DNA from: Rhexocercosporidium sp. MPI-PUGE-AT-0058
Taxonomy: Eukaryota > Ascomycota > Leotiomycetes > Helotiales
DNA: 64,000 bases
Reading direction: 5' to 3'
Assembly (NCBI GenBank): GCA_020746875.1
Contig: JAGTJL010000043.1
Location: forward strand, 1-64,000
The notes below the pieces were generated by a model that was not told the DNA's origin, ran no database searches, and was given only the letters and a program-made list of their open reading frames with translations. Below, in pieces: positions 32,641-44,519 of this stretch. Within the stretch, counting starts at the first letter, position 1, and every line of letters begins with the position of its first letter. Both the position numbers and the translations under genes were made by a program.

Positions 32641-35600
32641 CTACCTCAAGCAATCGTCCTTATTATGGCGAACCCTACGGCTCCTTAAGCGAAATGACCC
32701 TAAATTAAAGGGTAATATACGGACTAGTTTATTATAATAAGTTTATTATAATATATACTTTTTAATATAAGTAAATAACGTTTATTTTAGCTTTATTATC
32801 TTTTATTACGGCTTTACGCTGCCTTTAAATAAATTATAAGCGACGGGATTTTTTACCGGCCGGAATAATAAGTATTATTTTATATTTAATATAAGTTTTA
32901 TTTACGACTTAGACGCAGCGTCTGGCTTCGATACCTTAAGTAAAAGCTATATTACTTACGAGGTGCACCGCTAAAAGCTTTCGTCGAGCTATTTATAAGC
33001 TACGGCTTACTAGCCTTAGAGTAAATAGCCGTGCTAATTTAAGCAATTGCTAAGCTATAGCTTTATAACGGCTTTTAATGCTTAACGTATTCGGAAGGCC
33101 TTATATAAAGCTTTTAAATTATTTAAGTATACGTATTTAAGGCGTATTAATAAAAGTTAATATTATATAAAAAGAGTCTCTTTTAACGGGCGTATAAACT
33201 ATAGACCTTTTTTATCGAAAAGTAATATATTCGGTATTTTATAGCGAATAACGCCGAAAAAGCTATAAGAGCTTTTAATATTAATAAAAAGAGCTTAAAT
33301 TTAAAAGAAGTCGACTTTTTTAAATAACTTAGCGAGGACGTAATAGTTGCCGAGGAGGATATTAAAGTAAAGGCTAATGTCGTTTATAATTTTAATAATT
33401 ATAAATTTATTATAATATTATAATTACGACGGATAAGTATCGAGGAGTATACGTAAAGTTTAAAAAAGACAAAATATATGCTTCTTTTATAATATCGAAA
33501 GCTGTTAAAAGCGAGCCTAAGTTAGTTTTAATACTTAAAGTAATAAAAGAAATCTTTAAAAAAGCGTATAATTAATACTTTAATAGCTTCGATTATATAT
33601 TAATTTAGCCTCGGCAGCTGGCCTTAAGCCGCTTTTATATTACTACTGGCCCGAGGCAGAAGACGCGCGCGTTCGACCTAAAGAAGGAGCTTAATACGCT
33701 TAAGATTAGCTTTAGCTATTAAAAGTAATTTTTAGCTTATACTTATTAAGTAGCCTATCGAGGTAATTACTTTATTACGGCCGACGACGACTAGCGAATC
33801 CCTAAGAGTTATATCCGGCTAACGAAGGCTTAAGGAAAGACGTAGGAAGCAGCCGTTTAAAGTTATAAGATTATATTAAGCCTCGGCTAAACTCGCTTAA
33901 TAATATAAGATTATATTAAGCATACCTTTCCATAACTCAATTACCTTTGCATAAAGCTCCGGCTTCGCATAAAGCCTCGGCTTCCGTGCTTTGAACCTCG
34001 GAAGCTTTAAGCTTCCGGTAAAGGGTTATTTAAAGCTAAAACAGTGGCTTTATTAAGCCTTAAGCTTCCGTGTTTTAAACCTCGGAAGCTCTGGTAATAT
34101 AAAGCTAGTCTTGATATAAAGCTAGTTTCAATATAAAGCTGATAACCGATGCGAGAGCAAATAGCCGATGCGAGAGCAAATAGCCGATGCGAGAGCTAAA
34201 TAGCTTGGCGCCTAAAAGTAGTTATATAGACCTAGTTTCCCCCGAAGTAATAGAATCATTATTCACACTAAATCTCTTCTTTTCAAAAGTATTATCGAGT
34301 AAGACCGGCTTACGCTAAAAAATACTATATCGGACCTTTTAATAACGTTAATCTATTACGAATTTAAAGGTAATCGGTATAGCTTTTTATTACTTAACTT
34401 TTGCGCTATACTTAATATTAAGTTATATATAAGGACTTAAGAGGAGCCGGGCAATTATAATAATTACTTATTTAACGTGATTTAAGTTATATAATTAATT
34501 ATTTTCTACGCCAGCGCTTATTTAAAAAAGGCGGAGCGAAGTAAAACGCTTAAGCGCATTAAGTAGTATTATAAGCAGTTCTTAAAGTAAAATACCGAGA
34601 CTCTTATAAGCGAGATCCTCGGCTGGCGCTTGTTATTGTTTATAGTCTCGAAAGAGGTCGTTAAGCCGCACTAAATATAATAAAATGTAAATAAAAAGGT
34701 CCTGACTTATTCAAACGTTAATTTATATATAAATTACGTGTCGCGACTCTTATTCTCCGACTTTTAATAAGCTTAATACTTATTTTATAATAAGCTAATA
34801 TTTAGGGCTTAAAACCTCTCGTGAATATATATTTAGGCTTTAAAGGATAACTTAAACGCTAATGCCTTTAGCTAATTCTTTAGCTAGCACCGAGAGAACG
34901 TTAAACTAATAAAGCCGCTGGCGAGGTCTTTATTTACTGTTATTTAAGACTTAAAGCCGTTGCGGGACTCATTTTTAAATATTATCGCTAATAACGCTAA
35001 GGTCTGGCGAAAGAAGGCGATTAAACAGTATAAGGCCGTGGCCGACGAGTTCTTAAAAAGACTCTTAGTCTTAATTTATATAAGTTTTAGTTAGCCTTTA
35101 CGTAAGAGTAAATTATTTTTTATTACTTAACGTAATACTTAACGGCGGCGAAACGTTTACCTTAAGCACGAGCTAATTATATTATATACTATTTATTATA
35201 AAAATTAATAGTGAATAAGTAAATTCAAGGATAATATTCGGTTCTTATTTATATTCGTTAGAGATCTTTTATTAAATTACTTAGTAGTTGTTATCCCGCT
35301 CTTTTAAGTCTTCTTTCGCTAGTCTGCTTTATATGTCATTATTTTTTTATACTTATGATAATAAAACGGCAAGGTCTGGATTAATAACCGGCTTACGCAA
35401 TATATAAAGTAAGCGTATAATCGGGCTAATATCCTTTAGTTATATATTATTAACTAGCGGCAAATAACGATTAATATTATTAAAATTAAGTTTATAATTA
35501 ATATTAAATATTTTAAAGTTAACGACGGAGTTAACGACGAAAATGTCGAAGAGATTAAGGCTGACATTCGGGCTATAATTAACTAGCGGAATTATAATAC

Positions 35601-37620
35601 GCGGACTGTTAACCGGGCATATATAAACTAATATAATACTAACTTTAAAAACGTATGAAATGGCCTTATTTATTAAAATTTACGCGCTTTAATTTTATAA
35701 ATGGACTTATGAGGGCTTAATTAGTTATTTGGATTAGCTAAGAAAAGGAAGCGGGATAATAAAGATATTAGCGGTTCGTAAATGCTCAAGAAGATCGTTA
35801 TAAGGATCTACCGACTACAGACAAAGTAATTAACTGCGGCTTTATTAAAAAAATATAAGAAAGCTATACTTAAATAACACGCTAAAGTAGAAGTTAATAG
35901 CCTAAGAGCGGGCTATAATTACTATTATATTATAAACTAACTAAGTAATAATTATTATAGCTATTAGCGAAGGAAAGAGCTTATTATTTATATTGCCTTA
36001 TATCCTTCTTAATATTAAAGTGACGATCTTAGTCTTATTACTTATGTCTTTACGAGAGGACTTCCCCCGCCGAGTCCGAGAGTCAGGGATCGATTACTTA
36101 ATATAATCGCCTAACGAGTAGCGAGATATGCTTTTAGTATTTATTTAATTAAAATAATATATACGAAATAGTTTCGGACTTATACTTATAAGCTCGCGGT
36201 TACGCAAGACCTCGGCCGTATTATATTTAACGAAGCTTACTTAATTATTATAGCGTCCGATTATCGCCAGGCTATAATTAAACTTATTTTAATTTATAAC
36301 GTTTATATATAATTTATTTACTTAATAGTTATTTTATCTTTAATAATATAAGCTACGTTTAAAAAATAAAATAATTTAATAAACTTTAAAATAATTCGAG
36401 TATCGATAAACCGGCGAAATCTGTTTTATATAATATAACGGGCAATTAGGCGAGGGAGTCTACTCGAAGGGGGCGCGCGGAGGGTAAGGGACGCGTGAGA
36501 GAATAGCCAGCTCTTAAATCGGGCTCGAAATAAGATTATTTTATACGTTTAAATAAAATAAAATATTATTACGTTAGCCGAGTTACTTAATTATTCTTAA
36601 TATATAATTAATATAAGTATAATTAAGTAAAAGAAGGAGCTGCTGAGAATATGGCTTTTCTCTTTAGATTAGCCGTATATTATAGCCACGTTTATATTAA
36701 GCGCTGGCTTTAATTATATTTACGTTCGCTTAATTATATACGTCGACAAGCCGTCGTCTTTAGTCGACTTCGCTTAAGAATTTGGCCGGGCCGGGCGGGA
36801 TAGAAAAGAGGCGTACTTATTAATCCTCCTCTTACTTATATAAAAGCCGTAAACCGCTAAGAGTACCGTAATCGAGAGAAGAGCCTTATACCGCTATTTC
36901 CTCGGCTAAGACTGCCGCCGGGCATATTTGAGTAAGTACCTCGACTTCGAGCTGTATTAATACTAGTATTAAAATAACGAAGACGTTATGTGCGATATAT
37001 ATAGCGCCGGCTTAACTCTCGCTCCGTCTCCCGCTTCGTCTTCTGAGCCGGCCTTTTAATATATTAATAGTGCGACTATTTAAGAGAAGCGGCGCCGAGC
37101 CGACCTCGAGTTAAGCCGGTATTAAGAGGACTTACTTACGGTTTAAGGCACGTATTTGCTTTATAAGGCATTCGGCGATACTTGGGACTACGCCTTTTTT
37201 ACGTATTAACGTCGGTTTAAGTTCTTTAAGGCTTTTAATTATATTTAGGACTAAAAGTAAGAAGGGCCTGGATTATTTTATATTACGCGTATTATTAATA
37301 TTATAATCCTTAGGCCGTTTATTAACGCGCGGACCTAAAGAGTAACTATTAGAGCTACTTTTACGCAAATATCATTATGCCGCTTTATTACGGTATTTTT
37401 TACGGAGGCGGGGCTAAGTAATAATTAAAAGAATAGTCTTAGCGGACGTTTATAAACGTCTACGAGTTCCTTAGGTAATATAGCTAGGCAGTTAATTTCG
37501 GCGGAGGTAAAGTAATCTAAGGAATCTGTATAACGGCTGCTGCTCTTTTTTAATTTAAGTTATATTAAGCTAGGCGTAAGGTTATAACGGGAGGGGCTTT
37601 TAAAGTATAAATTAAAGTTG
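32641..37620 (+). pseudogene. element B: RecQ-type DNA helicase fused to a recombinase-like module, RIP-inactivated
   Basis: A large protein, interrupted by an LTR-like insertion (33864-34285). N-terminal blocks run to about 34800 and are duplicated at 54057-55804. Around 35080-35360 the recombinase-like module appears, with REPE- and RRNVYL-like segments, and at 35452-35490 RQITINIIKIKF. The helicase follows: Walker A as EGKSLLFILPY at 35969-36001, motif II as FNEAY near 36225-36240 (DEAH with Asp to Asn and His to Tyr), STNRRNLFY near 36400, and RecQ motif VI near 36760-36802 (LVDFA-EFGRAGRDRK). A MCDI-S-type Cys block follows near 36990. Helicase identity is clear; the role of the front half is inferred. 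All frames contain RIP stops. Confidence 0.83.
33864..34285 (-). repeat. short LTR-like element, copy 3, inserted in element B
   Basis: Reverse orientation; read in reverse it runs TGAAAAGAAGAGATTTAG to CTTATA. Flanked by AAAGT at 33859-33863 and 34286-34290. The uninterrupted second copy of element B reads TTTAAAGTGCTGTCGAGCAA at the matching site, so the insertion and its 5-bp duplication are proven by comparison inside this window. It has three copies of the CGATGCGAGAGCAAATAGC motif, against two in copies 1 and 2. Confidence 0.95.
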
Positions 37621-38118
37621 TATTAATTATGATTTTAAAGTATAAAGTATTTAAGAAAGAAGAGTTAATTTATTAATATAATATTTATTTTCTAAAGAGT
37701 TAAATTAAGTTTTATATTATTTTAATATTAACGTTTAGAAAATTTAGGATAAAAGCTTAGACCCTATAAGTTCTTCTCCGGAGAGAGTGTCATAAACTTT
37801 ACCGTAGAAGTTGTTTACCACGGACTACTCTCAGGCTCATGCCCTCGTAGTCAGATCACTCTCAACCCCGTGCGTCCTTGCCTTATTTACGTCATAATCG
37901 AGGGAACATTTTAATACTAATAAGATTACTCTATGCTCCGTACACCGTCTCCTTAATTTTAAAGGCGGAATATAAACAGTTATACGGGGTACGCGGTATA
38001 AACGCGTTATATACGCGCGTTTTATAAGATACGCGTTTTCTTTAGCTTGACTTTAGCTCTGCTCTGTCTTTCTAGAATATTATATAGCAGTCAAATAGTT
38101 TTAAACCTTGTATTCGCG
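37621..38118. other. spacer between elements B and C
   Basis: AT-rich to about 37750, then about 200 bp of less mutated sequence (GTTTACCACGGACTACTCTC and following). Near 37985-38040 several ACGCG words repeat (CGCGGTATAAACGCG, ATACGCGCG, TACGCG). No gene recognised. Confidence 0.4.
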
Positions 38119-41100
38119 ATGTCTTCCTTATCATCGATATAACTTCCTCCAAATTGCCCAGTTATAAAATATGTATATACTGGCCATTATATATTATATT
38201 ATAAACCCTGCAGCTCGATCGTGTTTGTAGCAACCCTGCGGCGACATTTAAGGGATATACACTCTAGGCTCCCGGTTAAATTACGACAGTAGATTGCCAG
38301 TGTCTATGAGGCTAAGATCGACGATCTTGTCTTTAAGGATGCCTATGCGGCTTTACTACTCGCATAAGATAATTCACTTCCATTGCCTTTCCTCCCCACG
38401 TATAGCGGGTTTACCTGTGGTTATATAAACAGCTATCGCTTTTTAACTAAGAGCCGCGGGACGATATAAAGCCATCTGAATTAAGAGCACGGAATATATT
38501 AAGCTAATTATTAGTCTTATATATATTATATCCATCTCTAGAGCTGGTACTCGATTACATATGCCTAGTACTGGACTATACGAAGCTAAAAGGGAGAAGA
38601 AGAGGAACCACATTAGCGATTACTTAAGAAAAGGAGGCGTAATAAGGGAGGGAGGCGTTTGAGAAATACTAATATAAACTAAGCTAATTAGCTCTTTATT
38701 TTACAGTCCCTTCACTAATAAAAACAGACAGACCTTATTTAAATCGCATATGATCCTGTAGTCGGTAAGAATCCAAAAGAGAGTAATAATATAACTACTT
38801 ACTTAAAATATACCGTATAGCCTACGTAATTTACGGATCGGCCTCTCTAGATCTTTATAATAATAGCCTGTTTACTTGCCTTAGGCTATTTGAGCGACTA
38901 TATCCTTAAAGCCTAAAAGAACTTTAGTTTTATAAGTCTAAAAAGCGATAAACTAAAACTTTATTACTTATTAAGTACGTTTGATCGAGTTATTTAGCGT
39001 TATTATAATACGCTTTAAACGACCCCCGAGCTCTTACGTTATTAGCTTAAGACATTCACTTTAACTAGGTTTTACCTTAAGCCTTTTAAGCTACTTACAC
39101 GGCCTATAATATTTCGCTAATATTAAAGATATTAGCGGCAGTTCCTGTGCTTTATCTTTCGTACCTAACGGATTAAACTAGTTATTCGGGACTAAATAGA
39201 CTATAGCATTTGGTTTTCCTTTACTTAGGAAACCCTTATTAAATAAATTTAAAAGCTTTTTATTAAATATAAAGAAGAGCATTAGGAAGAGGATAGGAAA
39301 GAAGAATGGGGGAAGGAATAAGAAGATAGGTTAAACGACGGATAAGAAGACCGATCGGAGAGCGATACAGAATTTATAAAAAGTAGTAATAAAGAATCGG
39401 ACTCGAGTTCAGCCGACTTAATCACTAGACCTGCTAGGCAGGATATTATAACTAAGTAATTATTCTAATTAAGTTATACCTTTTAAACTAATATTTCAAC
39501 GACTAGGACTATTTCTTACTTATTATTTATTTATTTCTCTAATATCTTCAGGATTTAAATATAAAGTCTTACCCTTCGTACACCGTACTTTTATATAACG
39601 ATTCTTGCTAGGCTCGTTTACATTAGCCGTCTTTTTATTCTTAAATATGCGCTCTTTTAATATACTTATCGAACGCTTGACTGGCCGAGTTATTCTATTT
39701 GCCTTAATTAGCTTAAGCGGCTTTAGCTTATCTGGAGAAAGTATTTCTGTCGAGGAAGTAATTATTTAATATTACGGTTACTGGAGTTATTTTAATAAGG
39801 TCGTAGTATTATAAAGAAAGAAGGTGCTCGAGCGAATATTAGTTAATTTATGAACAATTAAGTCTTAATCCTGCGCTTACGTAATACTTATTATTAAATT
39901 AATATTTCCTAATTTTATATTATAATCTAAGTTACGATTTAAGATTATTAGATTATACTCTAGTAATTTATATTTAATTAGAAGTCGGTCGTTACTTTAA
40001 AATAGGTTAAAAATAGCCTAATTAATAACTAGCTTAAATAGTCCTTCTTAATAGAATTATTAAACTAGCTTAGTAATAGCTATCTCCGGCTAAGTGAGTA
40101 AGCGTAAATATCAAAAGATGACTTTAGGTTGGAGAGAAGTGGTGTCGGTCATGTTTAAAGAATTACTTTTAATTAATTATGAAATTTAGCCGCTTCTTAT
40201 AAGTATATGTACATTTTGTAAGAAGGATGCCTAATCGGATAACCGAAATCGTATTTATTAAATATTAAAATACACGTTAAGTAATACGGAATATTTTTAT
40301 ATATAATAAAAGGCTTATTATTATTATAAATTATTATAAGGCTCGGAGTCGAACGAACTATGCCTTTTATATTATTCGTATCCTACCTCGGCTCGTGAGT
40401 TATATATTATTTCAGTATTTGGTATATATTTGATCCTTTATAAAATCGCTAGCTTATTAGGCTTAAGCTAAAGTCTTTTTCTCTTTGGCGAGTAATCTTA
40501 AATATATAAAGAGTTTACTAGTCTTTTTTACGCTATAAAGGAAACTATGGATATTTAATTAAATAAGTCCGATAATTAAATAGTAGACTTAAAAGATTTT
40601 AAAGGCTTTTCTTAATATAGTCGTATATAAGCAAGTTATTATTACTATTATTAAGCGCTATCTTCCCGGTCTTAAAAAGCCATTTGATATTTACTTTTTT
40701 ACGGCGTTTATAACTTACCAGTTATAAGTTAAAACCGTAAGACAGAATAGCTATACCTTATAAACGCTTATTATACCATATGCTATTAATAAAGCATTTC
40801 CTATACGCCTATAGCCTGAGTTTATTCAGCAATATGAAATTATATCTGCGCTTTAATATAAATGGCTGCAGATCGACCAGCTGAAAGCGAAGCTCCGGAT
40901 AAGCTAGGCTAAACTTAATCAACCCCGCTTAAAATCGGCTATAATAGCAATTTAGCAATTAAAGCATACTCATATATAACCCCTAGTATTAATATAAGTG
41001 TTATTATATAGCAATCGGCAAAAGTTTAAATAAATAAGAAAGCGACGACACGGCTTTTTTAATACTAGCTTAAATAAGCGTCTAAGGGTTAGTAAAGCAC

Positions 41101-41450
41101 TTATAACGGAATTAAGTTATAAACCCGCTTTATTAAAAGCTTAAAATCTACCGGATAATAACTAATAAGAAATAAGGAAAGTAAACGAATTAAAGCACAG
41201 GAGTTTACTTAGAAATTATTAAAATTACTAATTAATATAGGAAAGATTTCTAGAAACTATACCAATTACCCCTTTATTAATATCCTTTCCATTAGTATAT
41301 ATAATACCCTCGAGTGGGCGTACTTTTATATTAAATGCATAACTTATAAAAGAAAAAGCTCTTATAAATCTTTTGCAATTACTTGCTTATAAGCGCGCCT
41401 TATTAGCTTTACTTAAGGAAAGTATATATATATTTTAAAGGCGAAGTGAG
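38119..41450 (+). pseudogene. element C: OrsD/DUF3505-like C2H2 protein with the shared recombinase-like module
   Basis: The start MSSLSSI-LPPNCPVIKYVY is at 38119. The N-terminal part looks like the OrsD/DUF3505 family: TLRRHLRDIHSRLPVKLRQ near 38240-38300, then LPFLPTYSGFTCGYINSYRF near 38380-38440 and SHLN-EHGIY, which are C2H2 fingers around a P-L-P-x-x-x-G-F-x-C core. A long acidic/Ser region follows at 39270-39420. The shared module then reads MPNRITEIVFIKY near 40230, VIRNIFIYNKRL, ILPRLVSYILFQYLVYI, and YKQVIITIIKRYLPG at 40626-40670. There is no helicase part. C-terminal residues to about 41450 are unassigned. The sequence is RIPed but more readable than element A. Confidence 0.72.
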
Positions 41451-41599
41451 CTTAATCTCTTACTTGAAAACCCGTAAGTATAATTATATTAAGAGATAAT
41501 TTTTATTATATATAATATAATCTAATTCTATTAATAATAGTTTACGAAAAGTACGTATAATAAGGGGTTTTTTGTATAGTAAAATTAAAGTGTAGCCTA

Positions 41600-42645
41600 T
41601 ATAAGAATACAATATAATCGGGTTTACCCTAACCCCACCAAACCCACACACATAAAGCCCTAAATTATTCAAAAACAGGTCGAAATAACCTAGGAACTAT
41701 GGCTTAACCGATCCCCTAAGCGTTAGCCCATTTAATTAAATTGAATATTGAGTTTTTTACATTAATTTATTTATAATACCAGTATACGCAGAGGCCCACG
41801 TATATTTGTCGGCATTTAAGTGATTAATATAAGGTCCTTATCGAATTGCGAAAGTAAGTAAATGAGTATATTAAAGAATGCCTGTTTTAATATAATTATA
41901 TTAATGTATAATTACTTAGAGATAGTTTAGCCCCTTAGCTTATTATTCCCGTTTTAGATAGGTACAAATGTAAGGGTTACTAATTCAAAAACCTACGACC
42001 GGAATATAACTAAGTAGTATTGTAATAAGGATTATAATTAGAAAAGGGCGGTAGATGAAGATATATTGAATTAGTTAAATTGCAATATTAGTTTAGGATA
42101 AAGAGAAAGAGGTTTTAGATTATTAATAAAGGTAAAAGCCAAGAACAAGAGCGCCAGGCCCAGCGAGCTAAGGCGCGTGACGTGGGAGAAGAAACCGACT
42201 ATTTAAATAATAGTAATAATGATGGGGAGAAGAGCGAAAGCGATTAGGATAATATTAATGATTAGATTATCTAGGATATCGAAAAATAAAAGGGCAAGGC
42301 CTAGGAGCGGCGATTGCGGACGTTGAAAGAGGTGCCCGTCGTTAAAATAGATTCGTGGTTGCGGTACACTAAGTGGAATAAGGTATTAAGCCAATTTAAG
42401 TATAATTTAGGCGAAATATTCCGTTATACCCGTATGCCCGACTTAAAGGAGCCGTAATTAGAGCGATTATTAAGTGCGTGGAATCGAATTTTAGAGCGTT
42501 GTGAATACGTTGGAAGCGACAGACCACAAAGACGCATTAAAGTAGTAGGCATCCCCCAAAAATGAAGCCGCGGACGAGCGCCTATTTAAATTACTACAAA
42601 ATGCCAAAAGCGTCGATAAGTATAATGGGATTTTTGCATATTTCA
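41600..42645 (+). pseudogene. element A, second copy, truncated after the N-terminal block
   Basis: Same sequence as 21260-22300 but with far fewer stops. It begins with a CCCTAACCCCACCAAACCC stretch and includes the EIPFRYTRMPDLKEP-type block near 42410-42460. It ends inside the CATATTTCATTTGTTA word at about 42645, where similarity to element A stops. Fewer C-to-T changes than element A show that the two copies have been mutated to different degrees. Confidence 0.75.
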
Positions 42646-42650
42646 TTTGT

Positions 42651-42700
42651 TAGTTACTTAAGTAGTTTAAGTAGTTCTTAAGTAATCCTTAAGTAGTACT
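42651..42700. repeat. microsatellite-like AAGTAGT repeat
   Basis: Three to four loose units of CTTAAGTAGTTT/CTTAAGTAATCC at the point where the element A copy ends. Confidence 0.6.
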
Positions 42701-43084
42701 TATTTTTTATTCACGTATTTGATCTTTAATTAGGCTAGATAAAAATTAAGGCTATTAAGTTTTGGCAATAACCCTTAAAATATTACGGCTAGCCAGGTTG
42801 ATACGACTGCTCGATACAAGTCTCGGAGGCTCAAGTCTATTGTATTTGGACCTAAGGGTACGCTTGGTATCTCGAAGAAATGACGAGGAAGGAAAGACTT
42901 AAGGTCTCTCCTTACCTCTCTAATATAGGTGCTAGGAACAAAGAACAAGAGCTTACTCTTGACTAGGCTAGTTAGGTCGCAGAGCCTTATATGCCAAGAG
43001 CCGCAGGGCTCTGGTGAATCGCCATATCGCATGCCCCCGCCTAACCGCATTCGGCTTGACTAGCTGAGAGGTGACCAGAGGTCG
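42701..43084. other. less-mutated DNA, no gene recognised
   Basis: GC-balanced. An open frame of 91 codons on the minus strand (42775-43050) and a competing one on plus match nothing I know. May be transposon noncoding sequence or a host fragment. Confidence 0.35.
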
Positions 43085-44060
43085 TGACATAAAAAGCTTA
43101 AACAAGCTCTTAAGAATCCCTGATTAGATTCTTATAAAAAAAATAGATTTACGTTATATTTGTTAGTCTACAGGTCCTTGCATAAGCATGTTTTGGTCTG
43201 ACAAGGGGTGAGGGACTAGGGTCGGGACTCAGGCCCCTACCGGACTAGTTTCAGAGAGGATTCGGTAGGATTTTGTAGTATATAATCTGGCTCTCCTCGC
43301 ACTCTCTTAGAAAATACACAGGTTTTTGAACCACCATTTATTACTCTGTCGCCATATTAATATATCGATATATTACGTGGTACTCGAACCGGTACTGCAC
43401 CGACAATATTACAACTAATGCCTATAATAATAATACTTACGACTTTATTAAAATAATTTATTTCAAGGACTAAAGCATTACGTTAAAAGACTATTAAAAA
43501 GAGTTAATAAAGCAAGTAATACAAAAACAAATATTATTAAGGCTTATTTATCCCACTTCTGAAAGCTTAACTGATTTCTGTTAATTACTTTAATTTTTAA
43601 AAGATCTAAATGCTTAAATGTTTACAGATATTATTATTAGGTTAAAAAAAGAATTCCAAGTTATAGGGCCGATAATATGAGATAAGGTTAGCTTGTTAAG
43701 CACTAACCTAGGGCGCTTAATATAAGGAAACTCGACTAACTTTAAAATATAAATCCGGCTTAGGCTAAGTTAGGACTAATATTAAATGATATATAAGCAC
43801 CTAATATGCGTAAGTATTCCTTGCAGGAATCCGGCCTTATTTGAGAGGCTTAGAGGTAATGTAATAAGTTCTTGTCTTCAAGAGAGATATAAGTAATATA
43901 ATATTTTTAAAATAAATTTTTATAGAACCTATAAGGGAGTCGTATAAAGATATATGTAATAAATTATTAATAAGATTTTATATAAGATATTTAAATGTTT
44001 AACGTAATAACTTCTGGGAAAGTAGACGAAACACTTCTTATATACTTAAACCCCCGTTTA
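43085..44060 (+). mobile_element. possible Copia-like LTR and gag fragment
   Basis: The stretch 43085-43370 has LTR-like features: start near TGACATAAAAAGC, a TATA box at about 43279 (AGTATATAATC), and an end followed by TGGTACTCGAACCGG at 43378, which resembles a primer-binding site (TGGTA-C-GAACC). After it a degraded frame reads YDFIKIIYFKD-SITLKDY-KEL and VNYFNF-KI-MLKCLQ, like a Copia gag. Without a second LTR this is tentative. Confidence 0.33.
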
Positions 44061-44519
44061 ATAAAGGACGGGATTTTATTATTATAAGCTATTTACAACC
44101 GCTGAGGATTTATTATCTTAAAAATAATTTAGTTATTAGTATTTTTAGTCTAAAATAAGTGGGTAACTTTAAACGCTTGTCTCTTATAATTACTAAACGC
44201 TTCCTTTTACTAGAATTAGTGTCGGTAGCCTGCCAGCTAGATACCGGCTGGTTATGCGCACCTTTACTTTTTATTTTAGTTCTCATCCCAGTTTTATTCC
44301 GTAAATACATTTACTTGTATAAATATAAACGAAGTGCTTTCTACTTATATAATATAATAATATAAAAAGTAAATTAACCTGACTTATAATATATTAAATA
44401 ATAACAAATATAATTCTTACTTCCGATTATTCATTTTTTAAACCGAGTTCTGAGAATATTAATAATAATAATATAACCTTCTTTTATAATTAGTTTTGCC
44501 GCACTCTTATATCTTAGTC
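44061..44519. other. AT-rich DNA with two overlapping antisense frames
   Basis: Open frames of 65 and 68 codons lie opposite each other (44113-44310 minus, 44159-44365 plus). Neither is recognisable and they are probably chance. Confidence 0.35.

Noticed and set aside
44113..44365. Two overlapping antisense frames of 65 and 68 codons
   Set aside because: They cover the same DNA on opposite strands, with low-complexity residues and no family resemblance.
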